Shown here piece after piece: positions 51,724 through 59,689 of a stretch of 64,000 nt of DNA. Location: NCBI GenBank assembly GCA_947307015.1, contig CAMZHV010000004.1, forward strand, positions 38,398 through 102,397, read 5' to 3'. Within the stretch, counting starts at the first letter, position 1. Each line of letters begins with the position of its first letter. Source of the stretch: an uncultured Prevotellaceae bacterium. GTDB lineage: Bacteria; Bacteroidota; Bacteroidia; Bacteroidales; Bacteroidaceae. The position numbers and the translations under genes were made by a program. Under the pieces are notes generated by a model. It was given only the letters and a program-made list of their open reading frames with translations. It was not told where the DNA came from and made no database searches.

Positions 51724-53673
51724 ATGACTGAAACCAACGAGCTGCAGCCCACCCCCGAAGTGAACGCAGCAGAAGCACAAGTGACGCCGGCGCCCGCAGA
51801 AGAGACGCAGGCTGTAGAGAGTACCAACCAAGAAGAAATCGCAGAGGAGCCCGCAGCCGCCGAGGAACCCGCCCCCGCAGAAGAACCCGCCCCCGCTGAG
51901 GAGCACACCGCTCCCCTCTATGAGACCAAGGAGCAGGTCGTAGACCGCCTCAAGGAGATTGAGGAGGAGAACAACGGTGGCGACAAGAATGAGCTCGACC
52001 TCCTCAAGCAAGTGTTTTACAAGATTCACCGCGCCGCACAAGCTGCCGCCAGAGCTACGTTCATCGAGCAGGGCGGAGCACCCGAGAACTGGCGCGCAGA
52101 AATAGACAGCGCCGAGGAGAACTTCAAGGCCATCATGGCCAATATCCGTCAGCGCCGCGCTGAGATGGCCGAAGAGGTGGAGAAGCAGAAAGCCGACAAC
52201 CTCGCCCGTAAACTCGCCATCATCGAGCGCATCAAGGAGATGGCCACATCACCCGAAGAGGCCAACGCACACTTCGACGAGTTCAAGAAGCTGCAAGCCG
52301 AATGGCGCGAACTCGGAGCCGTGCCCGCTGAAAAGGCCACGGAGACATGGAAGAACTACCAGCTCTACGTGGAGCAGTTCTACGACCTCCTCAAGCTCAA
52401 CAGCGAAGCCCGCGAATATGACTTCAAGAAGAACCTCAGCGCCAAGGAGCGCCTCATCGAACTGGCAGAACAGTTGGCCGACGAAGAAGACGTGATTGTA
52501 GCCTTCAACAAGCTGCAGGGACTCCACGCTGAATACAAGGAGATAGGCCCCGTGGCCAAGGAACTCCGCGACCAGGTGTGGGAGCGCTTCAAGGCTGCCA
52601 GCACCGTCATCAACAAGCGCCATCAGGAGCACTTCGAGGCCATCAAGGCACGCGAGGAGGAGAACCTCCAGAAGAAGACTGCCCTCTGCGAGAAGATTGA
52701 GGACATCAAGCTCGACGAGATCAAGTCCTACAACGAGTGGGAGGAGAAGACGAAGGAAGTCATCGCCGTGCAGGCTGAATGGAAGACCATCGGCTACGCC
52801 AGCCACAAGCAGAACAACTTGATCTTCGACCGATTCCGCGCCGCCTGCGACCGCTTCTTCACCGCGAAAGCCGAATACTATCGTTCCGTCAAGGACGAGC
52901 AGAGCGAGAACCTCGAAAAGAAGCGTCACCTCGTCGAAGAGGCTGAAGCCCTGCAAGACAGCACCGAATGGCGCAAGACGTCCGACAAGCTCATCGAGCT
53001 GCAGAAGCAATGGAAGACCATCGGCGCCGTGCCACGCAAGTACAGCGAACAGCTCTGGAAACGTTTCACCTCTGCCTGCGACCATTTCTTCGAGGCCAAG
53101 AACGCCGCCACCGCCGACCAGCGCGCCGAAGAGAAAGAGAACCTCGCAGCCAAGAAGGATATCATCGAGCAGCTCAAGGTGCTTGCATCCGACACCGCCA
53201 ATGCCACCATTGACACCGTCCGCGACCTGCAGGCCAAATGGAACGAGATCGGCCACGTGCCTTTCCGCGACAAGGACAAGCTCTACAAAGAATACCGCGC
53301 CCTCGCCGACGAACTCTACAAGCAGTTCGGTGCCAGCCAGGCACGCCGCCGTCTCGAAGGTTTCCAGAAGAGCGTGCGCCAGGCCGTTGCCAAGGGCGAG
53401 AGCACACTCGCACGCGAGCGCGAACGCCTCCTCCGCATCTTCGAGACACGCAAGGCCGAGGTGCAGACTTATGAGAACAACCTCACCTTCCTCAACGCTA
53501 CATCCAAGAGCGGCAACACCCTCGTCGCTGAGATGAACAAGAAGGTGGAGAAACTCCGTGAAGAGCTCGACCTGCTGACCAGCAAGATTAAGACTATCGA
53601 GGCTGAGATGCGCGCACCCAAGAGCGAGGATGCCCCCGCAGCTGAGGAGTCCGCTCCCGAAAGCGAGGCATAA
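51724..53673 (+). CDS. DUF349 domain-containing coiled-coil protein
   Basis: 649 residues, highly charged. Residues 1-60 are a low-complexity Ala/Pro/Glu segment with repeated EEPAPA units; the rest has several DUF349 repeats (QAEWRELGAVP, HAEYKEIGPVA, QAEWKTIGYAS, QKQWKTIGAVP, QAKWNEIGHVP), each in a helical hairpin, and a C-terminal coiled coil. No signal peptide or membrane helix. The role is not established. It lies 111 bases before porX on the same strand, with a stem-loop in the gap. Confidence 0.88.
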   Translation: MTETNELQPTPEVNAAEAQVTPAPAEETQAVESTNQEEIAEEPAAAEEPAPAEEPAPAEEHTAPLYETKEQVVDRLKEIEEENNGGDKNELDLLKQVFYKIHRAAQAAARATFIEQGGAPENWRAEIDSAEENFKAIMANIRQRRAEMAEEVEKQKADNLARKLAIIERIKEMATSPEEANAHFDEFKKLQAEWRELGAVPAEKATETWKNYQLYVEQFYDLLKLNSEAREYDFKKNLSAKERLIELAEQLADEEDVIVAFNKLQGLHAEYKEIGPVAKELRDQVWERFKAASTVINKRHQEHFEAIKAREEENLQKKTALCEKIEDIKLDEIKSYNEWEEKTKEVIAVQAEWKTIGYASHKQNNLIFDRFRAACDRFFTAKAEYYRSVKDEQSENLEKKRHLVEEAEALQDSTEWRKTSDKLIELQKQWKTIGAVPRKYSEQLWKRFTSACDHFFEAKNAATADQRAEEKENLAAKKDIIEQLKVLASDTANATIDTVRDLQAKWNEIGHVPFRDKDKLYKEYRALADELYKQFGASQARRRLEGFQKSVRQAVAKGESTLARERERLLRIFETRKAEVQTYENNLTFLNATSKSGNTLVAEMNKKVEKLREELDLLTSKIKTIEAEMRAPKSEDAPAAEESAPESEA

Positions 53674-53693
53674 CAAACCGCTAACTCCTACGT

Positions 53694-53751
53694 TTACCCC
53701 TTTTCACCTGCCGTCTGAACGCTATCACAGGCGACCGCTGAGAAGGGGTAA
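53694..53751 (+). promoter_or_regulatory. Stem-loop in the porX leader
   Basis: TTACCCCTTTTC (53694-53705) pairs with GAGAAGGGGTAA (53740-53751) over 12 bases with one G-T pair. An inner CCTG/CAGG pair strengthens it. No T-run follows, so it is not a standard terminator. It ends 33 bases before the porX ATG. Confidence 0.55.
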
Positions 53752-53784
53752 CGTCGTAAAAAACACGAAGCTTGCACAAAGACT

Positions 53785-55347
53785 ATGACGAATGGAAGAT
53801 TACTTTGGGTAGACGACGAGATCGAGCTGCTGAAGGCGCACATCATGTTCTTGGAGAACAAGGGCTACGAGGTGTTCACCGTCAGCAACGGCTACGATGC
53901 CCTCGACCGCTGCCGTGAGCAGACCTACGACCTCATCCTCTTAGACGAGAACATGCCTGGCCTGAATGGCCTCGAAACGCTGGCGCGCATCAAGGACATC
54001 TCGCCGACAACACCCGTGGTGATGGTCACGAAGAGCGAGGAAGAGAACATCATGGATCAGGCCATTGGAAGCAAGATTGCCGACTACCTCATCAAACCCG
54101 TCAACCCGACACAAATCCTGCTGACGCTGAAGAAAAACATTCACCAGCGCGAGATTGTCACCGAACACACACAGACAGCCTACCAGCAGGACTTCGGCAA
54201 GATGGGGCAGCTCATCGACGACGCCTCCACCATCGACGACTGGAAGGACGTGTACCGCCGCCTCGTCAGCTGGGAGCTGCAACTCTCCGAGACGGACAGC
54301 GCCATGAAGGAGATGCTGGCCATGCAGAAGAGCGAGGCCAACGCCCGCTTCGCCCGTTTCATCGAAAAGAACTACCTCACGTGGATCAACAACGCCGAGG
54401 CTCCGGGACGTCCGGACACGATGAGTCCCGACATCTTCAAGCGCCGCGTGTTCCCGCTGTTGGATGCTGGCGAGAAAGTCTTTCTCATTGTCATCGACAA
54501 CTTCCGCTTCGACCAGTGGCGCATCCTCATGGACGAGATTGCCGACCTGTTCCTCATCGACGAGCAGCTCTACTGTAGCATTCTGCCTACGGCGACACAA
54601 TATGCTCGCAATGCCATCTTTTCGGGTCTGATGCCCAACGTCATCGCGGAGATGTTTCCTGACCTGTGGGTCGACGAGGACTCAGAGGAGGGCAAGAACC
54701 TCAACGAGGCACCGCTCATTCAGACGCTCTTTCAGCGCTACCGCCGCCAGCACACCTTCACCTACAACAAGATCAACGACTCTGCCGCAGCAGAGCGCTT
54801 GGTGCAGAAGCTACCGCAGCTGACGAAAAACGATGTCAACGTCTGCGTGCTCAACTTCATCGACATGCTCAGCCACGCCCGCACCGAGAGCCGCATGGTA
54901 CGCGAGCTGGCTTCCAACGAAGCCGCCTACCGCAGCATCACGCTCAGCTGGTTCCGCCATTCGGCTGTCGGCGACCTCTTCCGTGCCCTGGCACAGAGCG
55001 ACTACCACATCATTCTCACCACCGACCACGGTAGCATCCGTTGCCAGAACCCCATCCGCGTGAAGGGCGACAAGAACACGAATACCAACCTGCGCTACAA
55101 GCTCGGCAAGAATCTGGACTACAACGCCAAAGAGGTCTACGAGATTGCCGACCCTCATCGCGCTATGCTTCCCTCCCCAAACCTCTCAACGCGCTACATC
55201 TTCGCCCGCAGCAACAGTTTCTTCGCCTATCCCAACAACTACAACTACTACGTCAGCTACTACCGCGACACCTTCCAGCACGGCGGCATCTCCATGGAAG
55301 AAATGCTCATCCCGCTCATCGGGCTGACGCCGAAGAAAAAGGGATAA
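53785..55347 (+). CDS. porX: PorX: response regulator with PglZ domain (type IX secretion control)
   Basis: 520 residues. Receiver domain (1 to ~120) with acidic pocket D10/D11, phospho-acceptor D54 (LILLDENMPG), T/S switch VTKSEEE and lysine YLIKP. A helical linker leads to an alkaline-phosphatase-like PglZ domain (~210-520) with VIDNFRFDQW, SILPTATQYARNAIFSG and LTTDHGS, which supply metal ligands. PorX acts with the histidine kinase PorY in regulating type IX secretion; the PglZ domain has phosphodiesterase activity in studied homologues. It is followed 18 bases later by tsaE. Confidence 0.93.
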   Translation: MTNGRLLWVDDEIELLKAHIMFLENKGYEVFTVSNGYDALDRCREQTYDLILLDENMPGLNGLETLARIKDISPTTPVVMVTKSEEENIMDQAIGSKIADYLIKPVNPTQILLTLKKNIHQREIVTEHTQTAYQQDFGKMGQLIDDASTIDDWKDVYRRLVSWELQLSETDSAMKEMLAMQKSEANARFARFIEKNYLTWINNAEAPGRPDTMSPDIFKRRVFPLLDAGEKVFLIVIDNFRFDQWRILMDEIADLFLIDEQLYCSILPTATQYARNAIFSGLMPNVIAEMFPDLWVDEDSEEGKNLNEAPLIQTLFQRYRRQHTFTYNKINDSAAAERLVQKLPQLTKNDVNVCVLNFIDMLSHARTESRMVRELASNEAAYRSITLSWFRHSAVGDLFRALAQSDYHIILTTDHGSIRCQNPIRVKGDKNTNTNLRYKLGKNLDYNAKEVYEIADPHRAMLPSPNLSTRYIFARSNSFFAYPNNYNYYVSYYRDTFQHGGISMEEMLIPLIGLTPKKKG

Positions 55348-55365
55348 CAGATATACTACGATAAA

Positions 55366-55776
55366 ATGGAAATAGAAATTAAGAATATAGAAGAGATGGG
55401 CGCGAAGGCGCGAGAATTTGTCGAGGCTATCGGCGACCGCCGCGTCATTGCGTTCTATGGCCAAATGGGTGCCGGCAAGACAACCTTCATCCGCGCTATC
55501 TGCGAAGCCCTCGGCGTGCAGGAACCAGTCACATCGCCGACCTTCGCCATCGTGAACGAGTATGCAGGACGAGACGAGACCCGCATCTATCACTTTGATT
55601 TCTATCGTCTTCGCCGCATCGAAGAAGCCTACGACATTGGTTTTGAAGACTATCTCTACAGCGGCCACCTCTGCCTCATCGAATGGCCGGAGCTCATCGA
55701 AGACCTCCTGCCCGAAGACACCATCGCCGTACATATCACCGTCGCCGACGACGGCACCCGCACCTTCGCATGGTAG
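55366..55776 (+). CDS. tsaE: tRNA threonylcarbamoyladenosine synthesis ATPase TsaE
   Basis: 136 residues, normal length. P-loop FYGQMGAGKTTFIRAI, the TSPTFAIVNEY segment, and HFDFYRL, all hallmarks of TsaE/YjeE. It works with TsaB and TsaD to form t6A37 in ANN-decoding tRNAs. It is the gene downstream of porX, a pairing found in other Bacteroidota. Confidence 0.95.
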   Translation: MEIEIKNIEEMGAKAREFVEAIGDRRVIAFYGQMGAGKTTFIRAICEALGVQEPVTSPTFAIVNEYAGRDETRIYHFDFYRLRRIEEAYDIGFEDYLYSGHLCLIEWPELIEDLLPEDTIAVHITVADDGTRTFAW

Positions 55777-55805
55777 TAGCTCCCTCCCTCACAAAACAGC
55801 CCCCT

Positions 55806-55866
55806 AATCCAAAAAAGTCCTAACTATTTCGGATTATAATCCAAAAAAGTCAGGAATATTTTGGAT
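55806..55866. promoter_or_regulatory. Repeated AATCCAAAAAAGTC sites before the DUF4143 ATPase gene
   Basis: AATCCAAAAAAGTC occurs at 55806-55819 and 55838-55851. GGATTATAATCC (55831-55842) is a perfect palindrome, and an inverted TTGGATT (55861-55867) overlaps the promoter -33. This arrangement suggests operator sites, possibly autoregulatory. Confidence 0.5.
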
Positions 55867-55883
55867 TTATATGTTTTTTGCAC

Positions 55884-55891
55884 TACCTTTG
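55884..55891 (+). promoter_or_regulatory. -7 box (TACCTTTG) of the DUF4143 ATPase gene
   Basis: TTTG (55860-55863), 20 bases, then TACCTTTG, 30 bases before ATG 55921. A full match to the phylum promoter. Confidence 0.75.
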
Positions 55892-55920
55892 CGGCGTCAT
55901 TAACTGATTTACCCCATCAA

Positions 55921-57045
55921 ATGATTACCCGTAAGTTGCAAGCAAAGATAGAGCAAAAGCTCTTCAAGGGAAAGACCATTGTTGTCGTGGGAGCCCGTCA
56001 GGTGGGCAAAACCACGCTTTTCAATGAAATCCTCCGTGGACGCACGGAAAAGACGCTTCGCCTGAATTTAGACGAAGCGGAGGCCCGCGAGCTGCTCACG
56101 CATCCCACTATGGCCGACTTGCAGCAGCTGATAGCCGACAACGCCATTGTGATGATTGACGAGGCACAACGTGCTACGGACATTGGGCTGACCCTGAAGC
56201 GCATTCAAGATAACTTTCCCCATGTACAACTCATGGTGACCGGTTCTTCTTCCTTAGACCTGCGTGCACGAATCAACGAACCAATGACGGGCCGCAAGTG
56301 GGAATATATGCTCTATCCTTTGTCTACGGGTGAGATTCTTCATTCCAACGGTATTCTCTCGGTCAAGCAGTCCTTAGACAGTCGACTCATCTATGGTTCC
56401 TATCCTGATGTCCTCAACTATCAGACAGAGGCACGGGAAACGCTGACGAACCTGACTGGCAGTTATTTATACAAAGACCTACTTGAAATAGAAGGCATCC
56501 GTAAGCCTGCATTGTTGGAGAAACTGTTAGTGGCTTTGGCCTTGCAATTAGGCAGTGAAGTGTCATATAATGAGCTCGCACAAACCGTAGGCTCTGACAG
56601 CAAGACCGTGGAAAAGTACGTGGACCTATTAGAGAAGTGCTTTATTGTCTTCCGACTTCCGGCTTTCAGCCGCAACCTACGTAACGAGCTGAAGAAGAGC
56701 CGCAAGATCTATTTCTTCGACAACGGTGTGCGCAATGCGGTCCTGCAGAATTTCACTCCTTTGGCATTGCGCGGTGATCCAGGTGCGCTATGGGAGAACT
56801 TCTTCATTAGCGAGCGGCTGAAAGCGAACCATTACGCCGGGCATTACGCCAAGAGCTACTTCTGGCGCACCAAGTCGCAGCAGGAAATAGACTATATCGA
56901 GGAGTCCGACGGCACTTTCCATGCCTTTGAACTGAAATGGAATCCCAAACGTGCCACCACGACCCTTCCCGCCAGTTTCACCCAGACCTATCCTGTGACC
57001 GAGGCGACAGTCATCACTCCTGAGAACTACCTTGATTATTTGTAA
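55921..57045 (+). CDS. AAA_14/DUF4143 ATPase
   Basis: 374 residues from ATG 55921 (MITRKLQAKIEQKLF); the ORF-track start at 55861 precedes the promoter. Walker A VVGARQVGKTTLFNEIL, Walker B IVMIDEAQR, and a sensor segment MVTGSSSLDLR. The C-terminal DUF4143 domain has a nuclease-like end (WRTKSQQEIDYIEE...HAFELKW) with the D/ExK pattern of PD-(D/E)XK folds. These are common, often multicopy accessory genes in Bacteroidota whose job is unclear. Its promoter is flanked by repeated AATCCAA sites. The next 1.3 kb contains gene remnants. Confidence 0.88.
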   Translation: MITRKLQAKIEQKLFKGKTIVVVGARQVGKTTLFNEILRGRTEKTLRLNLDEAEARELLTHPTMADLQQLIADNAIVMIDEAQRATDIGLTLKRIQDNFPHVQLMVTGSSSLDLRARINEPMTGRKWEYMLYPLSTGEILHSNGILSVKQSLDSRLIYGSYPDVLNYQTEARETLTNLTGSYLYKDLLEIEGIRKPALLEKLLVALALQLGSEVSYNELAQTVGSDSKTVEKYVDLLEKCFIVFRLPAFSRNLRNELKKSRKIYFFDNGVRNAVLQNFTPLALRGDPGALWENFFISERLKANHYAGHYAKSYFWRTKSQQEIDYIEESDGTFHAFELKWNPKRATTTLPASFTQTYPVTEATVITPENYLDYL

Positions 57046-57062
57046 GAAGAAACACTATTTCC

Positions 57063-57140
57063 CTATAGCAGCGTCTTTTCCACAATCATGCCATCGAGGA
57101 GGTTGATGGTGCGCTGCGATAGAGCGGCCTTCGGCACTAT
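57063..57140 (-). pseudogene. Possible 3' remnant of an ABC transporter ATPase gene
   Basis: The minus-strand frame ends ...SQRTINLLDGMIVEKTLL-stop, which resembles the C-terminal end of LolD/MacB-type ATP-binding subunits (typically R-x-I-x-L-x-DG-x-I). Nothing upstream continues the gene. Only about 20 residues are visible, so the call is weak. Confidence 0.35.
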
Positions 57141-57176
57141 CCGCTTGTTTTGACCTCCTTCTCAACCGTTTCTTGA

Positions 57177-57338
57177 AGAGAGGCGCTGTATGCTCTACTT
57201 TTGAGAGAAGTTGATAAGGGTAACGTTATACACCTCAAAGCTGGTATGTATGTTATACCAGAGGAACTTGCCAAACCGATGGTGGATATAAACAGATTTG
57301 TCCCCATGGAGTGCAGGCTGATGCCTAACATTTGGTAG
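57177..57338 (+). pseudogene. Possible remnant of an AbiEi-type antitoxin/regulator gene
   Basis: An open stretch without a start codon reads EALYALLLREVDKGNVI, then HLKAGMYVIPEELAKP and MVDINRFVP before diverging and stopping. It resembles the N-terminal winged-helix domain of AbiEi-like antitoxins (helix, then a K/R-G-x-Y-V-x-P turn). It is cut at both ends. Judged from memory of the family, so tentative. Confidence 0.4.
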
Positions 57339-57370
57339 ATAGTTGCCACCCAATCCTCTTATTGCGCGTA

Positions 57371-57487
57371 TACGCGCGCACGTGAAAGGCCTAAAAATCT
57401 CGTCACATCGTCACAGATTGACTTATCTGTCTGTTATACAGCTTGATATATCGTGACTTTTGGTGTGACAGAGCGTGACAAGGTGAC
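57371..57487. repeat. R2 outer inverted repeat, left arm
   Basis: TACGCGCGCACG..., TCGTCACATCGTCACA, then spaced GTGAC words ending AAGGTGAC. It pairs end to end with 58084-58202; the central ~30 bases are diverged, as in R1. Confidence 0.8.
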
Positions 57488-57555
57488 GAAATCGAGGAAA
57501 ACGCGACGAAAAACATACTGAAATCAGGAAGAAAATAGGTTTAAACAGGACTCCT

Positions 57556-57630
57556 GTTGCGGATGTATGATTGTATTTCAGAACTTAAATCCAACATAAA
57601 TCTAAACCTAAATCATGAAGTTTCGGTATT
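57556..57630 (+). repeat. Core segment shared by R1 and R2 (R2 copy)
   Basis: GCGGATGTAT, CTTAAATCCAACATAAATCT and AAATCATGAAGTTTCGG occur in the same order as on the minus strand at 12441-12520. Confidence 0.7.
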
Positions 57631-57641
57631 AAAAAAACATT

Positions 57642-57865
57642 AAAAACACCTCTTCTGATGTCTGAGTCTTTCAGACTTGCGTGCTGCTGTCGTGACGATG
57701 CGCCTAAAAGCAAGCTTTTGCGCACGCTACGCCATCATCCCTCGTTTCGTCCCGAAACACAGACATCAACAGAGGCAAACGCTCGAACTTGTTCGCTTCT
57801 TCGAGTCTCTTCTATGAGACGAGTCTGAAGAACATCGCGCTTCGCGCTAAAAAAAAGAGCTACTG
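57642..57865 (+). repeat. 224-bp dispersed repeat, copy 2
   Basis: Same length as copy 1 at 14647-14870, about 14 mismatches by eye. It sits in the R2 loop directly after the shared core, which makes the R2 loop longer than that of R1. The 55-codon frame (ATG 57659) is open here too. Confidence 0.85.
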
Positions 57866-57896
57866 ACGATCATTTTGATTTCATAATGTGGCATCA

Positions 57897-58025
57897 ATGA
57901 AAAGATTGAATATCGTTTCAGCAGATGACTTCGCCGCGCTCAACGAATGCAATATAGACTTACCTAATCGCAAAAGTCACGGATTCTGTGCAAGAGGACA
58001 TGCTTTTTTATGTTCCAGAACCTAA
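57897..58025 (+). pseudogene. 42-codon fragment, possibly a broken coding sequence
   Basis: ATG 57897 opens MKRLNIVSADDFAALNECNI..., ending at 58025. The +1 frame beyond the middle reads TDSVQEDMLFYVPEPKNTSF-stop, which also looks coding. This suggests a frameshifted gene fragment. Family not recognised. Confidence 0.3.
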
Positions 58026-58083
58026 AAATACATCATTTTGAATGTTAATATCATTTAATTTCAGGGTGAAAATGAGCCGTTTT

Positions 58084-58202
58084 GTCACCAAATCACGCCT
58101 CGTCACAGGCTTTGTCACGGCATAGTTACCTGTTTATCAGATATATAACCATACAATGTGACGATGTGACGACATTTTGATAGCCTCTCGTGCGCGCGCG
58201 TA
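58084..58202. repeat. R2 outer inverted repeat, right arm
   Basis: GTCACC...GTCACAGG...GTCACGG, then TGTGACGATGTGACGA and CGTGCGCGCGCGTA. Inverted partner of 57371-57487. Confidence 0.8.
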
Positions 58203-58253
58203 GGTCGCGCCCATCATCTTTGCACAGCGTGACTTCATACTCGCATCAGTCAA

Positions 58254-58326
58254 CACGTCTATACGTTTTAGCCGATACGTATAGACAAATAGACTGTTCG
58301 ACACGTGTCGAACAGTCTATTCGTCT
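58254..58326. repeat. ACGTCTATACGT word and a 34-bp perfect palindrome
   Basis: ACACGTCTATACGT, then an inverted ATACGTATAGAC. AATAGACTGTTCGACAC and its exact reverse complement form 58288-58321, centred on CACGTG; one mismatch further out it extends to 58283-58326. It lies downstream of the last lipoprotein gene (minus strand), but no T-run follows on that strand. Confidence 0.8.
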
Positions 58327-58378
58327 CTTCTGCCCAAAGGCATTTATATATTTGGTAACCAGAAAGTGATGTACTGAC

Positions 58379-58921
58379 TTATTTGATGTTGCCGTTGGCG
58401 TCGACAGTGAAGAAGAAGGTGTCAACGAACTTCTCGTTATCGGCAGCAACAGCTTTCACGTCAAGCTGCGGGTAATTCACGGTGCCGTTCTTGCCCAAAA
58501 CGTCGAGGTATTCGCCATCAGTGTTCGAGGGCTTACCATTGACAACGTATTCATAAACAATGTCGAACAATTCACCATCGCCGATAGCAGAGAGGTCAGC
58601 CTTGGGGGCTGCGGTGACGCGAACGCCGAACTTGCCGGGGAACTGGGTGATGTTGAAGCTGTTGTTCCACTCAGCATTGCCGTACTTCAGGGGTTCTACA
58701 CTGACGAGGTTGCCCGTCTGGTCGTAGTACTCGATGGTGAAGGTGAAAGCCTTCTGAATTGACGTCTTGGTGGCATCGCTAATCTTGATGCGGTAGTTCA
58801 CTTCCACCGTTTTGACCTTTGTGGCATCTTCGGATATCTTGTCGTCATCCTTGTTGCACGAAGTCATTACAGCGCCGCAGAATAGGATGGCGGCCATCAT
58901 CCATAAAAGATTCTTTTTCAT
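58379..58921 (-). CDS. Hypothetical lipoprotein (second after the LRR gene)
   Basis: 180 residues. Lipoprotein signal MKKNLLWMMAAILFCGAVMTSC (Cys22), an Asp/Lys-rich tether, then a predicted beta-rich globular region with no family I recognise (VEVNYRIKISDATKTS, FTIEYYDQTGNLVSVEPL, FGVRVTAAPKADL). Its layout is like the 203-residue lipoprotein upstream: an early strand, a YYD/YYI-x-D/G-N/G turn, and a later KFGVRV/QAGFSV motif. The two are probably paralogues. It is the last gene of the LRR-lipoprotein cluster. Confidence 0.75.
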   Translation of the reverse strand: MKKNLLWMMAAILFCGAVMTSCNKDDDKISEDATKVKTVEVNYRIKISDATKTSIQKAFTFTIEYYDQTGNLVSVEPLKYGNAEWNNSFNITQFPGKFGVRVTAAPKADLSAIGDGELFDIVYEYVVNGKPSNTDGEYLDVLGKNGTVNYPQLDVKAVAADNEKFVDTFFFTVDANGNIK

Positions 58922-59025
58922 TGTTTTGATAAAATAAAATTAATAGATAGGGGTTGATATTAAGTAGGTATTCAAAATACATAAAACTAATTTTGAACAC
59001 TTACTTTAATTGTTGTTCGTTGGCA

Positions 59026-59637
59026 TCAATTACTTCTTGTTGTGCCTGTTGCGCCGTCGGTGGTGACTTCCGTGTTGCGGTTGGGGTCATCGTTGTCGGC
59101 ATTGCCGCCCCATGTGATGGTGGTGGCGGTGACGGTGCCGTCGGCAGCGATGGCCTTAGCCTCATACACACGGCTACTGATGCGCGTCATGAACTGACCC
59201 AGGAAGCCGGGGCCGAGCTGGCCCTGTGCCTGCTTCAATTCACTCTTGATGGGTTCGCCCAGTGTAGCGCCCTTCTGGTCGAGCACGGTGATGATCATCT
59301 GCCCCATTGCCTCGATGATGTATTTCTCTTGCGTGGGCTCGCCCTTCAAGGTTGGCTGCACACTGAAGCCCGCCTGTGTGGGCAGTTTGGCGAAGGCTAC
59401 GCTCTTCTTCCATGGGCTTGTGGTGACAACCTCTTGTGCCTGTTCTCCGTTACCATCTATATAATATATCGTAATGGTGGCGGCGTTGAGCAAGTCCTGG
59501 CTCAGGTTCACTACATACTCGGCCTTTGCACCCGTGGCCTTCAGCACCTCAGGCTCGTCCTTTCCACACGAAGAAAGGCAGCTGAGGGCCAGCAGGCCTC
59601 CAAGTAGCACGCTCATAATTTTTAAATTCTTCATCAT
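59026..59637 (-). CDS. Hypothetical lipoprotein (first after the LRR gene)
   Basis: 203 residues. Signal with lipobox CLSSC (start at the first or second Met), then a beta-rich region (AEYVVNLSQDLLNAATITIY, ITVLDQKGATLGEPIKSEL) and a Thr/Asp/Asn-rich tail (NADNDDPNRNTEVTTDG). No family recognised. It starts 52 bases after the LRR gene stop and 104 bases before the similar 180-residue lipoprotein, so the three are probably one transcript. A surface partner of the LRR protein is a reasonable guess only. Confidence 0.75.
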   Translation of the reverse strand: MMKNLKIMSVLLGGLLALSCLSSCGKDEPEVLKATGAKAEYVVNLSQDLLNAATITIYYIDGNGEQAQEVVTTSPWKKSVAFAKLPTQAGFSVQPTLKGEPTQEKYIIEAMGQMIITVLDQKGATLGEPIKSELKQAQGQLGPGFLGQFMTRISSRVYEAKAIAADGTVTATTITWGGNADNDDPNRNTEVTTDGATGTTRSN

Positions 59638-59689
59638 AGTTATTTACAATTTGACAATTAGACAATTTACGATTTATTGAGCTATTGAA

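Larger units (their letters stand above)
57046..58378. other. 1.3-kb region R2 without an intact gene
   Basis: Holds two short gene remnants, an inverted-repeat element like R1, copy 2 of the 224-bp repeat, a 42-codon fragment and a 34-bp palindrome, itemised below. Confidence 0.8.

Noticed and set aside
52249-53676. 475-residue minus-strand ORF rich in Leu and Val
   Set aside because: Antisense of the charged DUF349 gene; membrane-like look is an artefact of Glu/Lys codons read in reverse.
58288-58321. parS site for ParA/ParB
   Set aside because: It is centred on CACGTG, but the flanking bases and spacing do not match the known 16-bp parS, and it lies 29 kb from parAB.
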